Shown in pieces: positions 44,726-53,537 of a stretch of 64,000 nt of DNA. Within the stretch, counting starts at the first letter, position 1, and every line of letters begins with the position of its first letter. This DNA is from Ulvibacterium sp. (GTDB lineage: Bacteria; Bacteroidota; Bacteroidia; Flavobacteriales; Flavobacteriaceae): positions 1 through 64,000 of the forward strand of contig NZ_JANQOO010000003.1 of assembly GCF_028285715.1 (NCBI RefSeq). Reading direction: 5' to 3'. A model generated the notes under the pieces. The model searched no databases. It had not been told where the DNA came from and saw only the letters and a list, made by a program, of their open reading frames with translations. The translations under genes were made by a program, and so were the position numbers.

Positions 44726-45469
44726 ATGTATAAGGCCTATATTCTGGACATATCAAAAAAGCTTTGGGCCGCCGTCACGGATCTGATTCCAATAATTGTA
44801 GTTGTTGTTTTTTTTCAAACCGCAGTTATTCAACAGCCATTCCCGGAGATTGGCGAGGTGATAATAGGCATTTTGTTCGTCATAGTGGGCCTAATGCTTT
44901 TTATCGAGGGGCTGGAAATTGGATTATTTCCCATAGGGGAGGCCATGGCCTATGCGCTGGCAAAGAAAGGAAGTCTTTTTTGGTTGTTGATTTTTTCCTT
45001 TGCCTTGGGTTTTTCAACTACTATTGCTGAACCGGCGTTGATAGCCGTTGCCAAAGAGGCCTCGGAGATATCATCCGGTGCTGGCTTGATCAAGAATGAT
45101 CAAAGCACAATGAATATCTATGCCTTTGGTCTACGCCTGGCAGTGGCTTTTTCCGTAGGCCTGGCCATTGTTATTGGTGTATTGCGTATCCTTAAGGGTT
45201 GGCCGCTATATTATCTGATTATAGGTGGATATGTATTGGTAATGTTGATGACTATTATCGCCCCTTCGGAAATCATAGGTTTGGCCTATGATGCCGGCGG
45301 GGTTACGACCTCCACCATTACAGTACCACTGGTAACGGCTCTTGGTGTTGGTTTGGCCACCGTAATTAAGGGTAGGAGCCCACTTTTGGATGGTTTTGGC
45401 CTTATTGCCTTCGCATCACTTTTGCCTATGGTCTTTGTTATGGCATACGGATTATTTTGGTTTAGTTAA
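44726..45469 (+). CDS. DUF1538 membrane protein, subunit 1
   Basis: 247 residues, about six to seven hydrophobic segments. Conserved segments: IIVVVVFFQTAVIQQPFP (near 25), GLMLFIEGLEIGLFPIGE, LGFSTTIAEPALIAVA and YDAGGVTTSTITVPLVTALG, then a DGFGLIAFASLLP end. The same segments recur in the next gene, so the two probably form one membrane complex. DUF1538 proteins often neighbour PII-like proteins; a transport function is inferred, the substrate is unknown. It is separated from ftsY by 133 bp. Confidence 0.88.
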   Translation: MYKAYILDISKKLWAAVTDLIPIIVVVVFFQTAVIQQPFPEIGEVIIGILFVIVGLMLFIEGLEIGLFPIGEAMAYALAKKGSLFWLLIFSFALGFSTTIAEPALIAVAKEASEISSGAGLIKNDQSTMNIYAFGLRLAVAFSVGLAIVIGVLRILKGWPLYYLIIGGYVLVMLMTIIAPSEIIGLAYDAGGVTTSTITVPLVTALGVGLATVIKGRSPLLDGFGLIAFASLLPMVFVMAYGLFWFS

Positions 45470-45473
45470 ATAC

Positions 45474-46268
45474 ATGCCCATGTTCGACTTTGTTGTGGAT
45501 TTTGTATGGATTTTAATATACACCATTAGGGATGTAATGCCCATTCTCCTATTGATCGTTTTCTTTCAATTGGTGGTACTAAAACAACCGATTCCCCATT
45601 TAAAGAAGGTTATCCTGGGAGGAATATATGTGGTGATCGGACTAGCCTTGTTCCTTATGGGGCTGGAAAAGGCACTTTTTCCTCTTGGAAAGATTATGGC
45701 CACACAATTGTCCGATCCCGCTTTTATAGCAGCGGGTGGAAATGCGTTGACGGATTGGAGATCGTATTACTGGATTTATATTTTTGCTGCTTTGATTGGA
45801 TTTTCTACTACCATTGCGGAACCGTCCCTTATCGCCGTTGCCATTAAGGCCGGCGAAGTTTCCGCAGGGACCATTAGCCCGTGGGGGTTAAGGATTACCG
45901 TGGCCTTGGGTGTGGCCTTCGCCTTGGCCTTGGGAACGTTTCGTATAGTGACCGGAACACCATTGTTCGTATATATTATGGCAGGGTATATGGTGGTAAT
46001 TGTACAGACTATCTTTGCACCAAAACGACTCATTGCGATAGCCTACGACTCCGGAGGGGTTACCACCTCCACCGTTACTGTTCCCCTAGTAGCAGCCCTT
46101 GGGCTTGGGTTGTCTAGCGCCGTGCCGGGCAGGAATCCCGCTGTGGACGGATTTGGCCTCATCGCCTTTGCCAGCTTGTTCCCGATCATCACCGTATTGG
46201 GCTACGCACAGGTTATGAGCTTAAAAAACAGAATATTAAAAATTAAAATGGAGAAAGATGCAGTTTAA
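45474..46268 (+). CDS. DUF1538 membrane protein, subunit 2
   Basis: 264 residues from the ATG at 45474, 4 bp after subunit 1. Paralogue of subunit 1: FFQLVVLKQPIPH, GLALFLMGLEKALFPLGK, IGFSTTIAEPSLIAVAIKAGE, YDSGGVTTSTVTVPLVAALG, DGFGLIAFASLFP. It carries an extra loop (SDPAFIAAGGNALTDWRSYY). The frame runs past the PII-like ATG (46258), overlapping it by 11 bases. Confidence 0.88.
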   Translation: MPMFDFVVDFVWILIYTIRDVMPILLLIVFFQLVVLKQPIPHLKKVILGGIYVVIGLALFLMGLEKALFPLGKIMATQLSDPAFIAAGGNALTDWRSYYWIYIFAALIGFSTTIAEPSLIAVAIKAGEVSAGTISPWGLRITVALGVAFALALGTFRIVTGTPLFVYIMAGYMVVIVQTIFAPKRLIAIAYDSGGVTTSTVTVPLVAALGLGLSSAVPGRNPAVDGFGLIAFASLFPIITVLGYAQVMSLKNRILKIKMEKDAV

Positions 46269-46605
46269 ATTGATTATGGCATTTGTTAAACCCAATATCT
46301 GTGATGATGTTGTGGATGCCATGAAGGAGGCAGGAGCCACGGGAGCTACTATTATCCCCGCTAGGGGTACCGGAATTCACGAAGCGAAATCCTTTTTTGG
46401 ACTAAGTATCGAAGACAAGACGGATATCATTGTGTTTTTGGTAGAGGAACACGTGGTGGAAAATCTTTTAAAGGTTATCCAAGAGGCCGGTAGATTTGAT
46501 AAGCCAGGAACTGGAATTGCCTTTGTCTTGCCAATAGAGCACATTGCCGGTTTGGAAAGTCAAATGAAGAAGTTTAAGGACCAGGCCAGAGACAAGTATT
46601 TTTAG
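46258..46605 (+). CDS. Divergent PII-like signalling protein
   Basis: 115 residues with the ferredoxin-like PII fold: FKLIMAFVKPNICDDVVDAMKEAGATGATII at the start, LVEEHVVENLLKVIQEAGRF in the middle. The T-loop is short (RGTGIHEAKSFFGLSIEDKTD) and lacks the uridylylated tyrosine of canonical PII, and the GKxGDGKIFV nucleotide loop is replaced by DKPGTGIAFVL. It is thus not GlnB/GlnK. Overlap with the DUF1538 gene suggests that it binds and regulates that membrane pair. Confidence 0.85.
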   Translation: MQFKLIMAFVKPNICDDVVDAMKEAGATGATIIPARGTGIHEAKSFFGLSIEDKTDIIVFLVEEHVVENLLKVIQEAGRFDKPGTGIAFVLPIEHIAGLESQMKKFKDQARDKYF

Positions 46606-46655
46606 TACATTCCGTAATTTAGGGAAACACAGATTAAGCATTAATAAGAGCAAAC

Positions 46656-47057
46656 ATGGATACAAAAAGAGGATTTCAGGCGGCAAAGGACGTTATGACC
46701 AAACGCGTAGTTTTAGTGGATGGGATGGCCACGGCTAAGGAAGCCGTGGAGTTGATGCGGAAAGAAGGGGTGGAGGCCTTGATCGTTAAGAAACGACATC
46801 CGCAGGATGCCTACGGAATTGTACTGATACACGATTTGATCAAGGGGGTTATTATTCCGGACAAGACTTCCGAAGAGGTAAATGTGTTTGAAATTATGAC
46901 CAAACCGGTCATAAGTGTTCCCGCTGACATGGAGGTACGCTACGTGGCCAGTCTATTGATGAAAGTGGGATTCCGAATGGCTCCCGTAGAGGAAAATGGG
47001 GAATATATAGGCATGGTCTCCATTTCAGACCTCATCTTGGACAATTTACTTTTCTAG
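46656..47057 (+). CDS. CBS-pair protein
   Basis: 133 residues consisting of two CBS motifs (about 10-67, DVMTKRVVLVDGMATAKEAVELM, and 73-131, EIMTKPVISVPADMEVRYVASLLM). CBS pairs bind adenine nucleotides. It lies 50 bp after the PII-like gene on the same strand and likely completes the same operon as an energy or nucleotide sensor. Confidence 0.9.
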   Translation: MDTKRGFQAAKDVMTKRVVLVDGMATAKEAVELMRKEGVEALIVKKRHPQDAYGIVLIHDLIKGVIIPDKTSEEVNVFEIMTKPVISVPADMEVRYVASLLMKVGFRMAPVEENGEYIGMVSISDLILDNLLF

Positions 47058-47086
47058 GAGGACTAGATTGAAAAACTATACTTATA

Positions 47087-47151
47087 CCCAATACCCTATA
47101 AGGGTGATTTATAGGCACAACGCTATAAGCGGCTCATAAGTTTATATTGGG
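47087..47151 (+). other. Intergenic element with nested palindromes
   Basis: CCCAAT (47087-47092) pairs with ATTGGG (47146-47151). Inside are two perfect palindromes sharing a CTATAAG core: ACCCTATAAGGGT (47093-47105) and CGCTATAAGCG (47121-47131). It could fold into a three-way junction RNA, or be protein-binding sites; no U-run follows. It lies between the CBS and methyltransferase genes. Confidence 0.4.
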
Positions 47152-47240
47152 CAATAAAACGTCCTTTTTACTATCTATGTTGGCAAATTTCAATAGGTAA
47201 AACCGTAACTCACACTCCAAAACCGTAAAAACAAAAAGTC

Positions 47241-47969
47241 ATGGCGGAAGAATATGATCAAATTACGGCATTTCATTATGCGGCTTTTCGACCACTGTTG
47301 CATTTGCCGATTTTAAAGGCATGTTTGAATGAGGGCAAGGAGTATTCCTTGGGGTTGGATGTGGGTTGCGGAACAGGGCAATCTTCCATTGCATTGACCA
47401 ATTTTTGTAAAAAAGTCCACGGAATCGAACCTGGAAAGGAGATGTTGGAAAAATCAATAGCACATCCCAAGATAGCATATAGTCACTACGACGGCCAAAA
47501 TTTCGACTTTCCGGATAACTTCTTTGATATCACTACTTTTGCCGGTTCCCTATATTATGGAAAATCACAGCATTTGTTGAACGAAGTTGTACGAATAGGT
47601 AAGAATGCTTCCTTGGTAATTATCTATGATTTTGAATTGTCATTGGATTCCTTACATGTGAAACTAAATTTGGAACCTTTGGTTGTACAGGGATCTGATT
47701 ATGATCACCTCGTAAACTTCGACGGATTGAATAAAAAGCATATAAATGTAGAAAAGGAAGTGCAGGGAAAGGTGTCAATGGAAATAGCGATATCTGATAT
47801 CTCACACCTATTGCTTTCATATAAAGACAATTACAATCGGCTACTTCAATCTTTAGGGGAGAATGATCTTTACGAGACCGTTTCACAAAAACTTCGTTCT
47901 ATACTGAAGTCAGAAAGTACATTTATAGACGCAAAGACGTATGCAACTATGTATCGAGTTACAAAGTAA
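47241..47969 (+). CDS. Class I SAM-dependent methyltransferase
   Basis: 242 residues. SAM motif I LGLDVGCGTGQSSIAL (about 36-51), HGIEPGKEMLEKS, and the later DFPDNFFDITTFAGSLYYG. Acceptor substrate unknown. It stands alone: 183 bp after the CBS gene and 242 bp before the next, the latter gap holding no supported feature. Confidence 0.88.
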   Translation: MAEEYDQITAFHYAAFRPLLHLPILKACLNEGKEYSLGLDVGCGTGQSSIALTNFCKKVHGIEPGKEMLEKSIAHPKIAYSHYDGQNFDFPDNFFDITTFAGSLYYGKSQHLLNEVVRIGKNASLVIIYDFELSLDSLHVKLNLEPLVVQGSDYDHLVNFDGLNKKHINVEKEVQGKVSMEIAISDISHLLLSYKDNYNRLLQSLGENDLYETVSQKLRSILKSESTFIDAKTYATMYRVTK

Positions 47970-48211
47970 TACCCTCAAATGTTTAGTTTGAAATAGAAAT
48001 AGGGCACTGCCACCGGCACCACAAAGAGGATACATACTTCATTGTTCTGCACTTGAGCAGTCTAAGGCCCTTACGTAAAGAATTGAAAAAAGTATCGGAA
48101 AAACTCTAAAAGGAAAAGGTTTATATGATAAGTAAATTAGTAAAATATGATTTATTACGGATTTTAACGCAACGATTTATACGGTTTTTCAACTAATGAA
48201 AAACGATTGAT

Positions 48212-48649
48212 ATGGAAAACAGCCCCAACTTCAAGATTGCTTTGTTCTTATTAATTACGCTAACAAGTTTTTGTACGGCATGCAATGACGGATGTAACGA
48301 TTGTCTTGATTTGACTTCCAAGAATATCCTTCTGGTAAACGCCTCCGGAACAAATCTCTTGTTTGGTGATGACGCTATCTATAATCCTGAGAATGTTTCA
48401 ATAAGAAACGGTAATGAAGAATTATCACCGGTTTTAATCGATGAAGGCACGGGCACATTACAGTTTTTTTTGGCAGAAGATGTTATGGAATACCAAGTGG
48501 TTTTATCGGAGAGTGAGATAGAAACCTTAAGTTTTGAATTGGCTGAACGGAATAGTGAACGATGTTGTGGTACGCAGACCTTCACCACCGGTACTCGTCT
48601 CAATGGCAATGAAATTGAAAATACGGATATTATTACCATAATCAAGTAG
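48212..48649 (+). CDS. Putative small lipoprotein, unknown function
   Basis: 145 residues with a signal segment and lipobox-like SFCTACNDGCNDC. The mature part is beta-rich with a further cysteine pair ERCCGT. I recognise no family. The gap 48650-48861 shows nothing more. Confidence 0.7.
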   Translation: MENSPNFKIALFLLITLTSFCTACNDGCNDCLDLTSKNILLVNASGTNLLFGDDAIYNPENVSIRNGNEELSPVLIDEGTGTLQFFLAEDVMEYQVVLSESEIETLSFELAERNSERCCGTQTFTTGTRLNGNEIENTDIITIIK

Positions 48650-48861
48650 TCCATCGTTTTGGTAATACCCATTAAACCTGGGTGCCTCGGATATAGGTGA
48701 AAGTGATGCAAGGGTATTATTGCTATCTTGTGACAAAGTTCATTTTGTTTGGACCTCGGGGGCCTTGCCATCTTGATGTAGTGATTAATTAAGTGGCTTT
48801 TCTTTGATGCCTTTCTGTAATCCTTGATAATAGATGACCTGCGCCAACAAAAATCAATGCT

Positions 48862-50760
48862 ATGGAAAAAATGAGGTATTACACATTTCTGCACATTTCG
48901 GTATCCCTGTTTTTGTTAGGGATATTGTTGGCCTGTCAATTGGAAAATGAGGAACTTCCACCTCCAAATATCCTATGGATTACCTCCGAGGATAATTCTA
49001 AGCATTATCTTAAGCTTTTCGATGAAAATGGGGTTTCCACTCCTAATATTGAATCATTGGCCGAGGAGGGTCTTGTTTTTACAAGGGCATTTTCCAATGC
49101 CCCGGTATGTAGTGTGGCAAGATCTACTTTGATTTCTGGATGTTATGCCCCCAGGATCGGAACACAGTTCCATAGAAAATATATCCCGGTGCCCATGCCG
49201 GATTCGCTACATATGTTTCCTTGGTATTTGCGGGAGGCAGGTTATTTTGCAAGCAACAATCAAAAAAAGGATTACAATATCATCGAGGGTGAAGGAGTAT
49301 GGGACGAATCCTCTGGAGAGGCCACTTGGCAGAATAGGGAAGGGGACCAACCCTTTTTTCACGTATTTAATATTGGTATTTCCCATGAATCCGGTTTACA
49401 TTTTTCATCCCAAGAAATGGATTCCATTGTAACCAAGACGAGCGAAAATTCATTTGAAATTCAACCCAACCATCCACAGACCCGAACCTTTGCCTATACG
49501 AATGCCTATTATCGGGATAAAGTGCGCGCTATGGACAACAAGGTGGGCGAAGTATTGGACGAACTGAGGAAGGATGGGTTAATGGACAACACTTTCATCT
49601 TTTATTTTGGAGATCATGGTGGGGTTTTACCGGGCAGTAAGGGCTATTTATATGAAACCGGCTTACATGTACCACTGGTTGTCCATATTCCCAAAAAATA
49701 CAGACACCTGGTAAATATGCCAATGAAAACTACGATTCAGGATTTTGTCAGCTTTGTGGATTTTGGTCCCACGGTATTAAATCTAGCCGGAATTCCCACT
49801 CCCGGGAATATGGATGGAAAGCCATTTTTGGGTCCAAAGATTACTAAGAACGATAGAAACATGCGGAACGTGACCTTTAGCTATGCCGATCGTTTTGACG
49901 AAAAATACGATATGGTCCGGGCGGTCCGAAAAGGAAAGTTCAAGTACATCCGAAGTTATACGCCCTTTAACCCGGATGGATTGGTAAACAACTATCGTTA
50001 TAAACAATTGGCCTATCAGGAATGGCGGGCCATGTATGCCGTAGGTGAGCTTAACAAAATGCAATCCGCCTTTTTTGAACCACGGCAACCTGAATTGTTA
50101 TTTGATGTGGAAGCCGATCCTTTTGAGACGGTCAACCTAGCAAACCAAAAAGGTTACGAGGATGTGCAAGATGATATGCGGCAAACATTGGACGCTTGGG
50201 TAAAGGGAATGCCGGATTTATCCTTTTTTCCTGAGCACCACTTGATTGAAGATGCTTTTACCGACCCAGTGATTTTTGGAAAAGAAGAACAGCAAAGGAT
50301 TGAACGTTATATGGCCATTACAGATCTTTCTCTTTCGCCTTTTGTGGAAGTAAAAGACCAACTGATAGCGGGTCTTCAATCAGCGGATCCATGGGAAAGG
50401 TATTGGACTATTATCGTATCTAGTAGTTTTCGGGAAAAAGCAAAGTTATTGGCAAGTCAAATCGGTAAATTGGCGCAAAGCGATCCAGAATTGATCAACA
50501 GGGTGCGGGCAGCGGAATTTCTGGGAATTGTCCGGGCATCCAGTCCTGTGGAAATAATGACAAAGGCACTTTACGAAAGTGAAAAACCCAGCGAAGCACT
50601 ACTTATATTAAATTCCATCGTTCTGATGCAATCTTCAAATGCGGCCTATACATTTAATTTGGATCCGGATAAAATAGCTATGGTGGTAGTAAAGGATAGC
50701 CAAGTGAAAAGGCGTTTGGATTATTTGGTCCCACAGGGACGCCACGACGTGCCTAAGTGA
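48862..50760 (+). CDS. Lipoprotein sulfatase with atypical CSVAR active site
   Basis: 632 residues, lipobox LLACQ (C25). Sulfatase fold: PPPNILWITSEDNS (metal ligands D44, N45), SNAPVCSVARSTLISG (C83 would become formylglycine), later FYFGDHGGVLPGSKG and GDH-type metal site. The usual C-x-P-S-R is C-S-V-A-R here. The C-terminal about 130 residues look like HEAT-type helices (SADPWERYWTII). Removes sulfate from algal or host glycans outside the cell. No maturation enzyme is encoded in this window. Confidence 0.88.
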   Translation: MEKMRYYTFLHISVSLFLLGILLACQLENEELPPPNILWITSEDNSKHYLKLFDENGVSTPNIESLAEEGLVFTRAFSNAPVCSVARSTLISGCYAPRIGTQFHRKYIPVPMPDSLHMFPWYLREAGYFASNNQKKDYNIIEGEGVWDESSGEATWQNREGDQPFFHVFNIGISHESGLHFSSQEMDSIVTKTSENSFEIQPNHPQTRTFAYTNAYYRDKVRAMDNKVGEVLDELRKDGLMDNTFIFYFGDHGGVLPGSKGYLYETGLHVPLVVHIPKKYRHLVNMPMKTTIQDFVSFVDFGPTVLNLAGIPTPGNMDGKPFLGPKITKNDRNMRNVTFSYADRFDEKYDMVRAVRKGKFKYIRSYTPFNPDGLVNNYRYKQLAYQEWRAMYAVGELNKMQSAFFEPRQPELLFDVEADPFETVNLANQKGYEDVQDDMRQTLDAWVKGMPDLSFFPEHHLIEDAFTDPVIFGKEEQQRIERYMAITDLSLSPFVEVKDQLIAGLQSADPWERYWTIIVSSSFREKAKLLASQIGKLAQSDPELINRVRAAEFLGIVRASSPVEIMTKALYESEKPSEALLILNSIVLMQSSNAAYTFNLDPDKIAMVVVKDSQVKRRLDYLVPQGRHDVPK

Positions 50761-50782
50761 GAAAATGGATATGAGGAAGGCA

Positions 50783-51220
50783 CTAATCCGTATAGTTATG
50801 ATTAGTGGTCAAATGGGATAATAGTTGCCAGTCATTACTATCTTTTTTGTAGATTCTTGTGTACTGGATCCAAAACGGATTCTTGTTTTTTCTAGTTACG
50901 GTAGTTTTCCCCTTTATTATGGCTATACCATTGCCCAAGGTCACGTTTTGGGAGTTGACCACCCTGGAAATATAAGTTCCCTCCTCTGAGGCCTTTTTTA
51001 CATCGTTTAACCATTGCTCTTTATTCTGGGCATCTCCAGAGCCGTGGGTGAAAACAAAATTCTTGGCATAGGCCTTTTCCAGAAAGTCAATGTCCCCATT
51101 GGCCACCGCATTTTCAATGGCAACTTCAAAAGCCATTATTTCTTTTTCCCCTTTGGAAACCATAGGTTGGGCATGGCTCAGAAAAGGAAGGACCAGAAAA
51201 AGGGTAAGAAAAATCCTCAT
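50783..51220 (-). CDS. NTF2-like (DUF4440/SnoaL-type) secreted protein
   Basis: 145 residues with a signal peptide (LTLFLVLPFLSHAQ). The NTF2-like fold is seen in EVAIENAVANGDIDFLEKAYAKNFVFTHGSG and the WLNDVKKASEEGTYISRVV segment. Function unknown. The stretch 51221-51486 contains only the rimO promoter. Confidence 0.85.
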   Translation of the reverse strand: MRIFLTLFLVLPFLSHAQPMVSKGEKEIMAFEVAIENAVANGDIDFLEKAYAKNFVFTHGSGDAQNKEQWLNDVKKASEEGTYISRVVNSQNVTLGNGIAIIKGKTTVTRKNKNPFWIQYTRIYKKDSNDWQLLSHLTTNHNYTD

Positions 51221-51449
51221 GGCTTTAAAAGTAGCAATTATTCACGCAGAATATACAGACTAATCTGTTAATTGATGGTAGTATTATTTAATTTCTATCG
51301 ATATCGTATAACAAAAGTGCCCTACTGTCCCTAACACTTTAGAGTTTTCCGGGTAAAAATAGGTAGCCCACAAGAGATTTGCAGGTTAGGTACGGACAAA
51401 TTAAAATGAAGAAATCATTCCAAAACAGATTTGTTCCATGGCCTTGTTG

Positions 51450-51457
51450 TATTTTTG
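51450..51457 (+). promoter_or_regulatory. -7 box TATTTTTG for rimO
   Basis: Consensus match 29 bp before the ATG at 51487, with TTTG at 51430-51433 upstream (16-bp spacing). Confidence 0.55.
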
Positions 51458-51486
51458 CACCTGCCCGGAAGTAGGGGGCACTAATT

Positions 51487-52788
51487 ATGCGTACAAAATC
51501 CATTAAGAAGAACAAAATCAATGTGGTTACTCTGGGTTGTAGCAAAAATGTCTATGATTCAGAAGTCCTCATGGGGCAATTACGGGCCAACGACAAGGAA
51601 GTGGTTCACGAAGAGGAAGGTAACGTAGTGGTCATCAATACCTGTGGATTTATCGCCAACGCCAAGGAAGAAAGTGTAAATACCATTTTGCAGTATGTAC
51701 AGAAAAAGGAGGAAGGTGAGGTAGATAAGGTATTTGTTACCGGATGCTTGAGTGAACGATACAAACCCGATTTGCAGAAGGAAATTCAGAACGTGGACGA
51801 ATACTTTGGGACAAGTGACCTTCCCAATCTGCTGAAGGCTTTGGGCGCGGACTACAAACATGAATTGATCGGTGAACGTTTAACGACCACGCCAAAGAAT
51901 TATGCCTATCTTAAGATCGCAGAAGGTTGTGACCGACCCTGTTCATTCTGTGCCATCCCTTTGATGCGTGGAAAACACAAAAGCAAACCTATTGAAGAGT
52001 TATTGGCGGAGGCACAAAAATTGGCTGCCAAGGGGGTAAAAGAATTAATTCTCATCGCGCAGGATCTTACCTACTATGGCCTGGACCTTTACAAAAAACG
52101 CAATCTGGCCGAATTACTTCAAAGGTTGGCCCAGGTTGAGGGTATTGAGTGGATACGTTTGCATTATGCCTTTCCAACCGGCTTTCCAATGGACGTTTTG
52201 GAAGTCATGAAACGTGAACCCAAAATCTGTAAGTATATCGATATCCCATTACAACATATTTCGGACACTGTCCTAAGGAGCATGCGCAGGGGAACCACTC
52301 AGGCAAAAACTACGAGATTGCTTCAAGACTTTAGGACAGCCGTTCCGAAAATGGCAATTCGTACAACATTAATTGTTGGATATCCCGGGGAGACGGAAAG
52401 AGATTTCCAAACTTTAAAAAATTGGGTCAAGGAAATGCGGTTTGAGCGTTTGGGCTGTTTTACCTATAGTCATGAGGAGAACACCCACGCCTTTAATTTG
52501 GTCGATGATGTGCCCGAGGAAGTAAAACAACAACGCGCCAATGAAATTATGGAAATACAGTCCCAGATATCCTGGGAACTGAACCAGGAGAAAATAGGGA
52601 AGACTTTCCGGTGCATCATAGATCGAAAAGAAGGGAATTACTTTGTGGGTCGAACGGAATTTGACTCCCCTGATGTTGACAACGAGGTACTGATCGATGC
52701 TACAAGGCATTACGTAAAGATTGGCGATTTTACGGACATTGAGATAATGGATGCCGCCGATTTTGATTTGTACGGAGTGCCTGTTTAA
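51487..52788 (+). CDS. rimO: Ribosomal protein S12 methylthiotransferase
   Basis: 433 residues. Adds a methylthio group to Asp88 of S12. N-terminal UPF0004 cluster cysteines C18, C53 and C87; radical-SAM CxxxCxxC in EGCDRPCSFCAIP (C148, C152, C155); C-terminal TRAM domain (GKTFRCIIDR). It is convergent with the anti-sigma gene, the two stop codons sharing bases 52786-52787. Confidence 0.96.
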   Translation: MRTKSIKKNKINVVTLGCSKNVYDSEVLMGQLRANDKEVVHEEEGNVVVINTCGFIANAKEESVNTILQYVQKKEEGEVDKVFVTGCLSERYKPDLQKEIQNVDEYFGTSDLPNLLKALGADYKHELIGERLTTTPKNYAYLKIAEGCDRPCSFCAIPLMRGKHKSKPIEELLAEAQKLAAKGVKELILIAQDLTYYGLDLYKKRNLAELLQRLAQVEGIEWIRLHYAFPTGFPMDVLEVMKREPKICKYIDIPLQHISDTVLRSMRRGTTQAKTTRLLQDFRTAVPKMAIRTTLIVGYPGETERDFQTLKNWVKEMRFERLGCFTYSHEENTHAFNLVDDVPEEVKQQRANEIMEIQSQISWELNQEKIGKTFRCIIDRKEGNYFVGRTEFDSPDVDNEVLIDATRHYVKIGDFTDIEIMDAADFDLYGVPV

Positions 52789-53537
52789 AGCATTACGTTG
52801 GAAATGAGATTTTCTACCGTGGGGTGCTCACTACCTCCTGCCGGTTCAATGGTGATATTTAGTGATTCCGCATTGTTGATGTATTGCAAGGCCAGCAATT
52901 CTTCATTGGGAGATAGCAATCCCATGTTGATCATTTCCCCATTCACATCACTCCACATCTGGTAGGTCTGATCATCGGACAGTTCAGGTAAACCTTTTGG
53001 ATTCACCATAACCAATTTATCCTCGTGATTTACATAGGCAACGGCATGGGCATCAGGAAGCTTTGCGTTTCCCTTAAGTAAAAAAGGGATTGTATTTACA
53101 TTGTTTATGACATTGAGTTGTGTTTCGGTACTTGCAGTCTTTTCTTCCAATAGATTCAAACGCTTTTGAAGATCGGTCGTTTGGTTCTGTATGGTATCAA
53201 GATTTTTTTGGGCATCCTGCCAATTCGTGAAAAGCCAAAATGAGGTGGATAAAAAAATCAAGGCAATACTTGCGGCAGCAAATAAGGGCCAATTATTGCT
53301 TTGCTTTGTATGTTCACTTTCAACACGGGTTTTAAGTGATTCCTTTACCCTAGTGTTCGGTATAATGGCATTTTCAAAGGCCATTCGTTCAAAATCCGCC
53401 TCCAACATTTCGAATCTTGATTGCAGTTCCGCATCCTCTTGCAACGCTTTTTCAACAGCAAATTGTTCCCTAACCGTCAGCTCATGCAACAGATATTTTT
53501 CCAAAAGTCCTTCCTCAAGTATCCTTTTTCTATCCAT
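52785..53537 (-). CDS. RskA-type anti-sigma factor
   Basis: 250 residues. N-terminal sigma-binding segment (LEKYLLHELTVREQFAVEKAL), one membrane helix (about 85-105), a coiled coil, and an extracytoplasmic RskA C-terminal domain ending with LNITIEPAGGSEHPTVENLI. Its start overlaps the sigma gene by 8 bases. Inhibits the ECF factor until released by proteolysis, by analogy with SigK-RskA. Confidence 0.92.
   Translation of the reverse strand: MDRKRILEEGLLEKYLLHELTVREQFAVEKALQEDAELQSRFEMLEADFERMAFENAIIPNTRVKESLKTRVESEHTKQSNNWPLFAAASIALIFLSTSFWLFTNWQDAQKNLDTIQNQTTDLQKRLNLLEEKTASTETQLNVINNVNTIPFLLKGNAKLPDAHAVAYVNHEDKLVMVNPKGLPELSDDQTYQMWSDVNGEMINMGLLSPNEELLALQYINNAESLNITIEPAGGSEHPTVENLISNVML

Noticed and set aside
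48379-48894. 171-codon minus-strand open frame opposite the small lipoprotein and its downstream gap
   Set aside because: No recognisable motif and no signal; the plus-strand lipoprotein has a signal and lipobox.
51406-51474. A 22-codon ORF just upstream of rimO
   Set aside because: It contains the rimO promoter box, so it is not on the transcript; too short for support.
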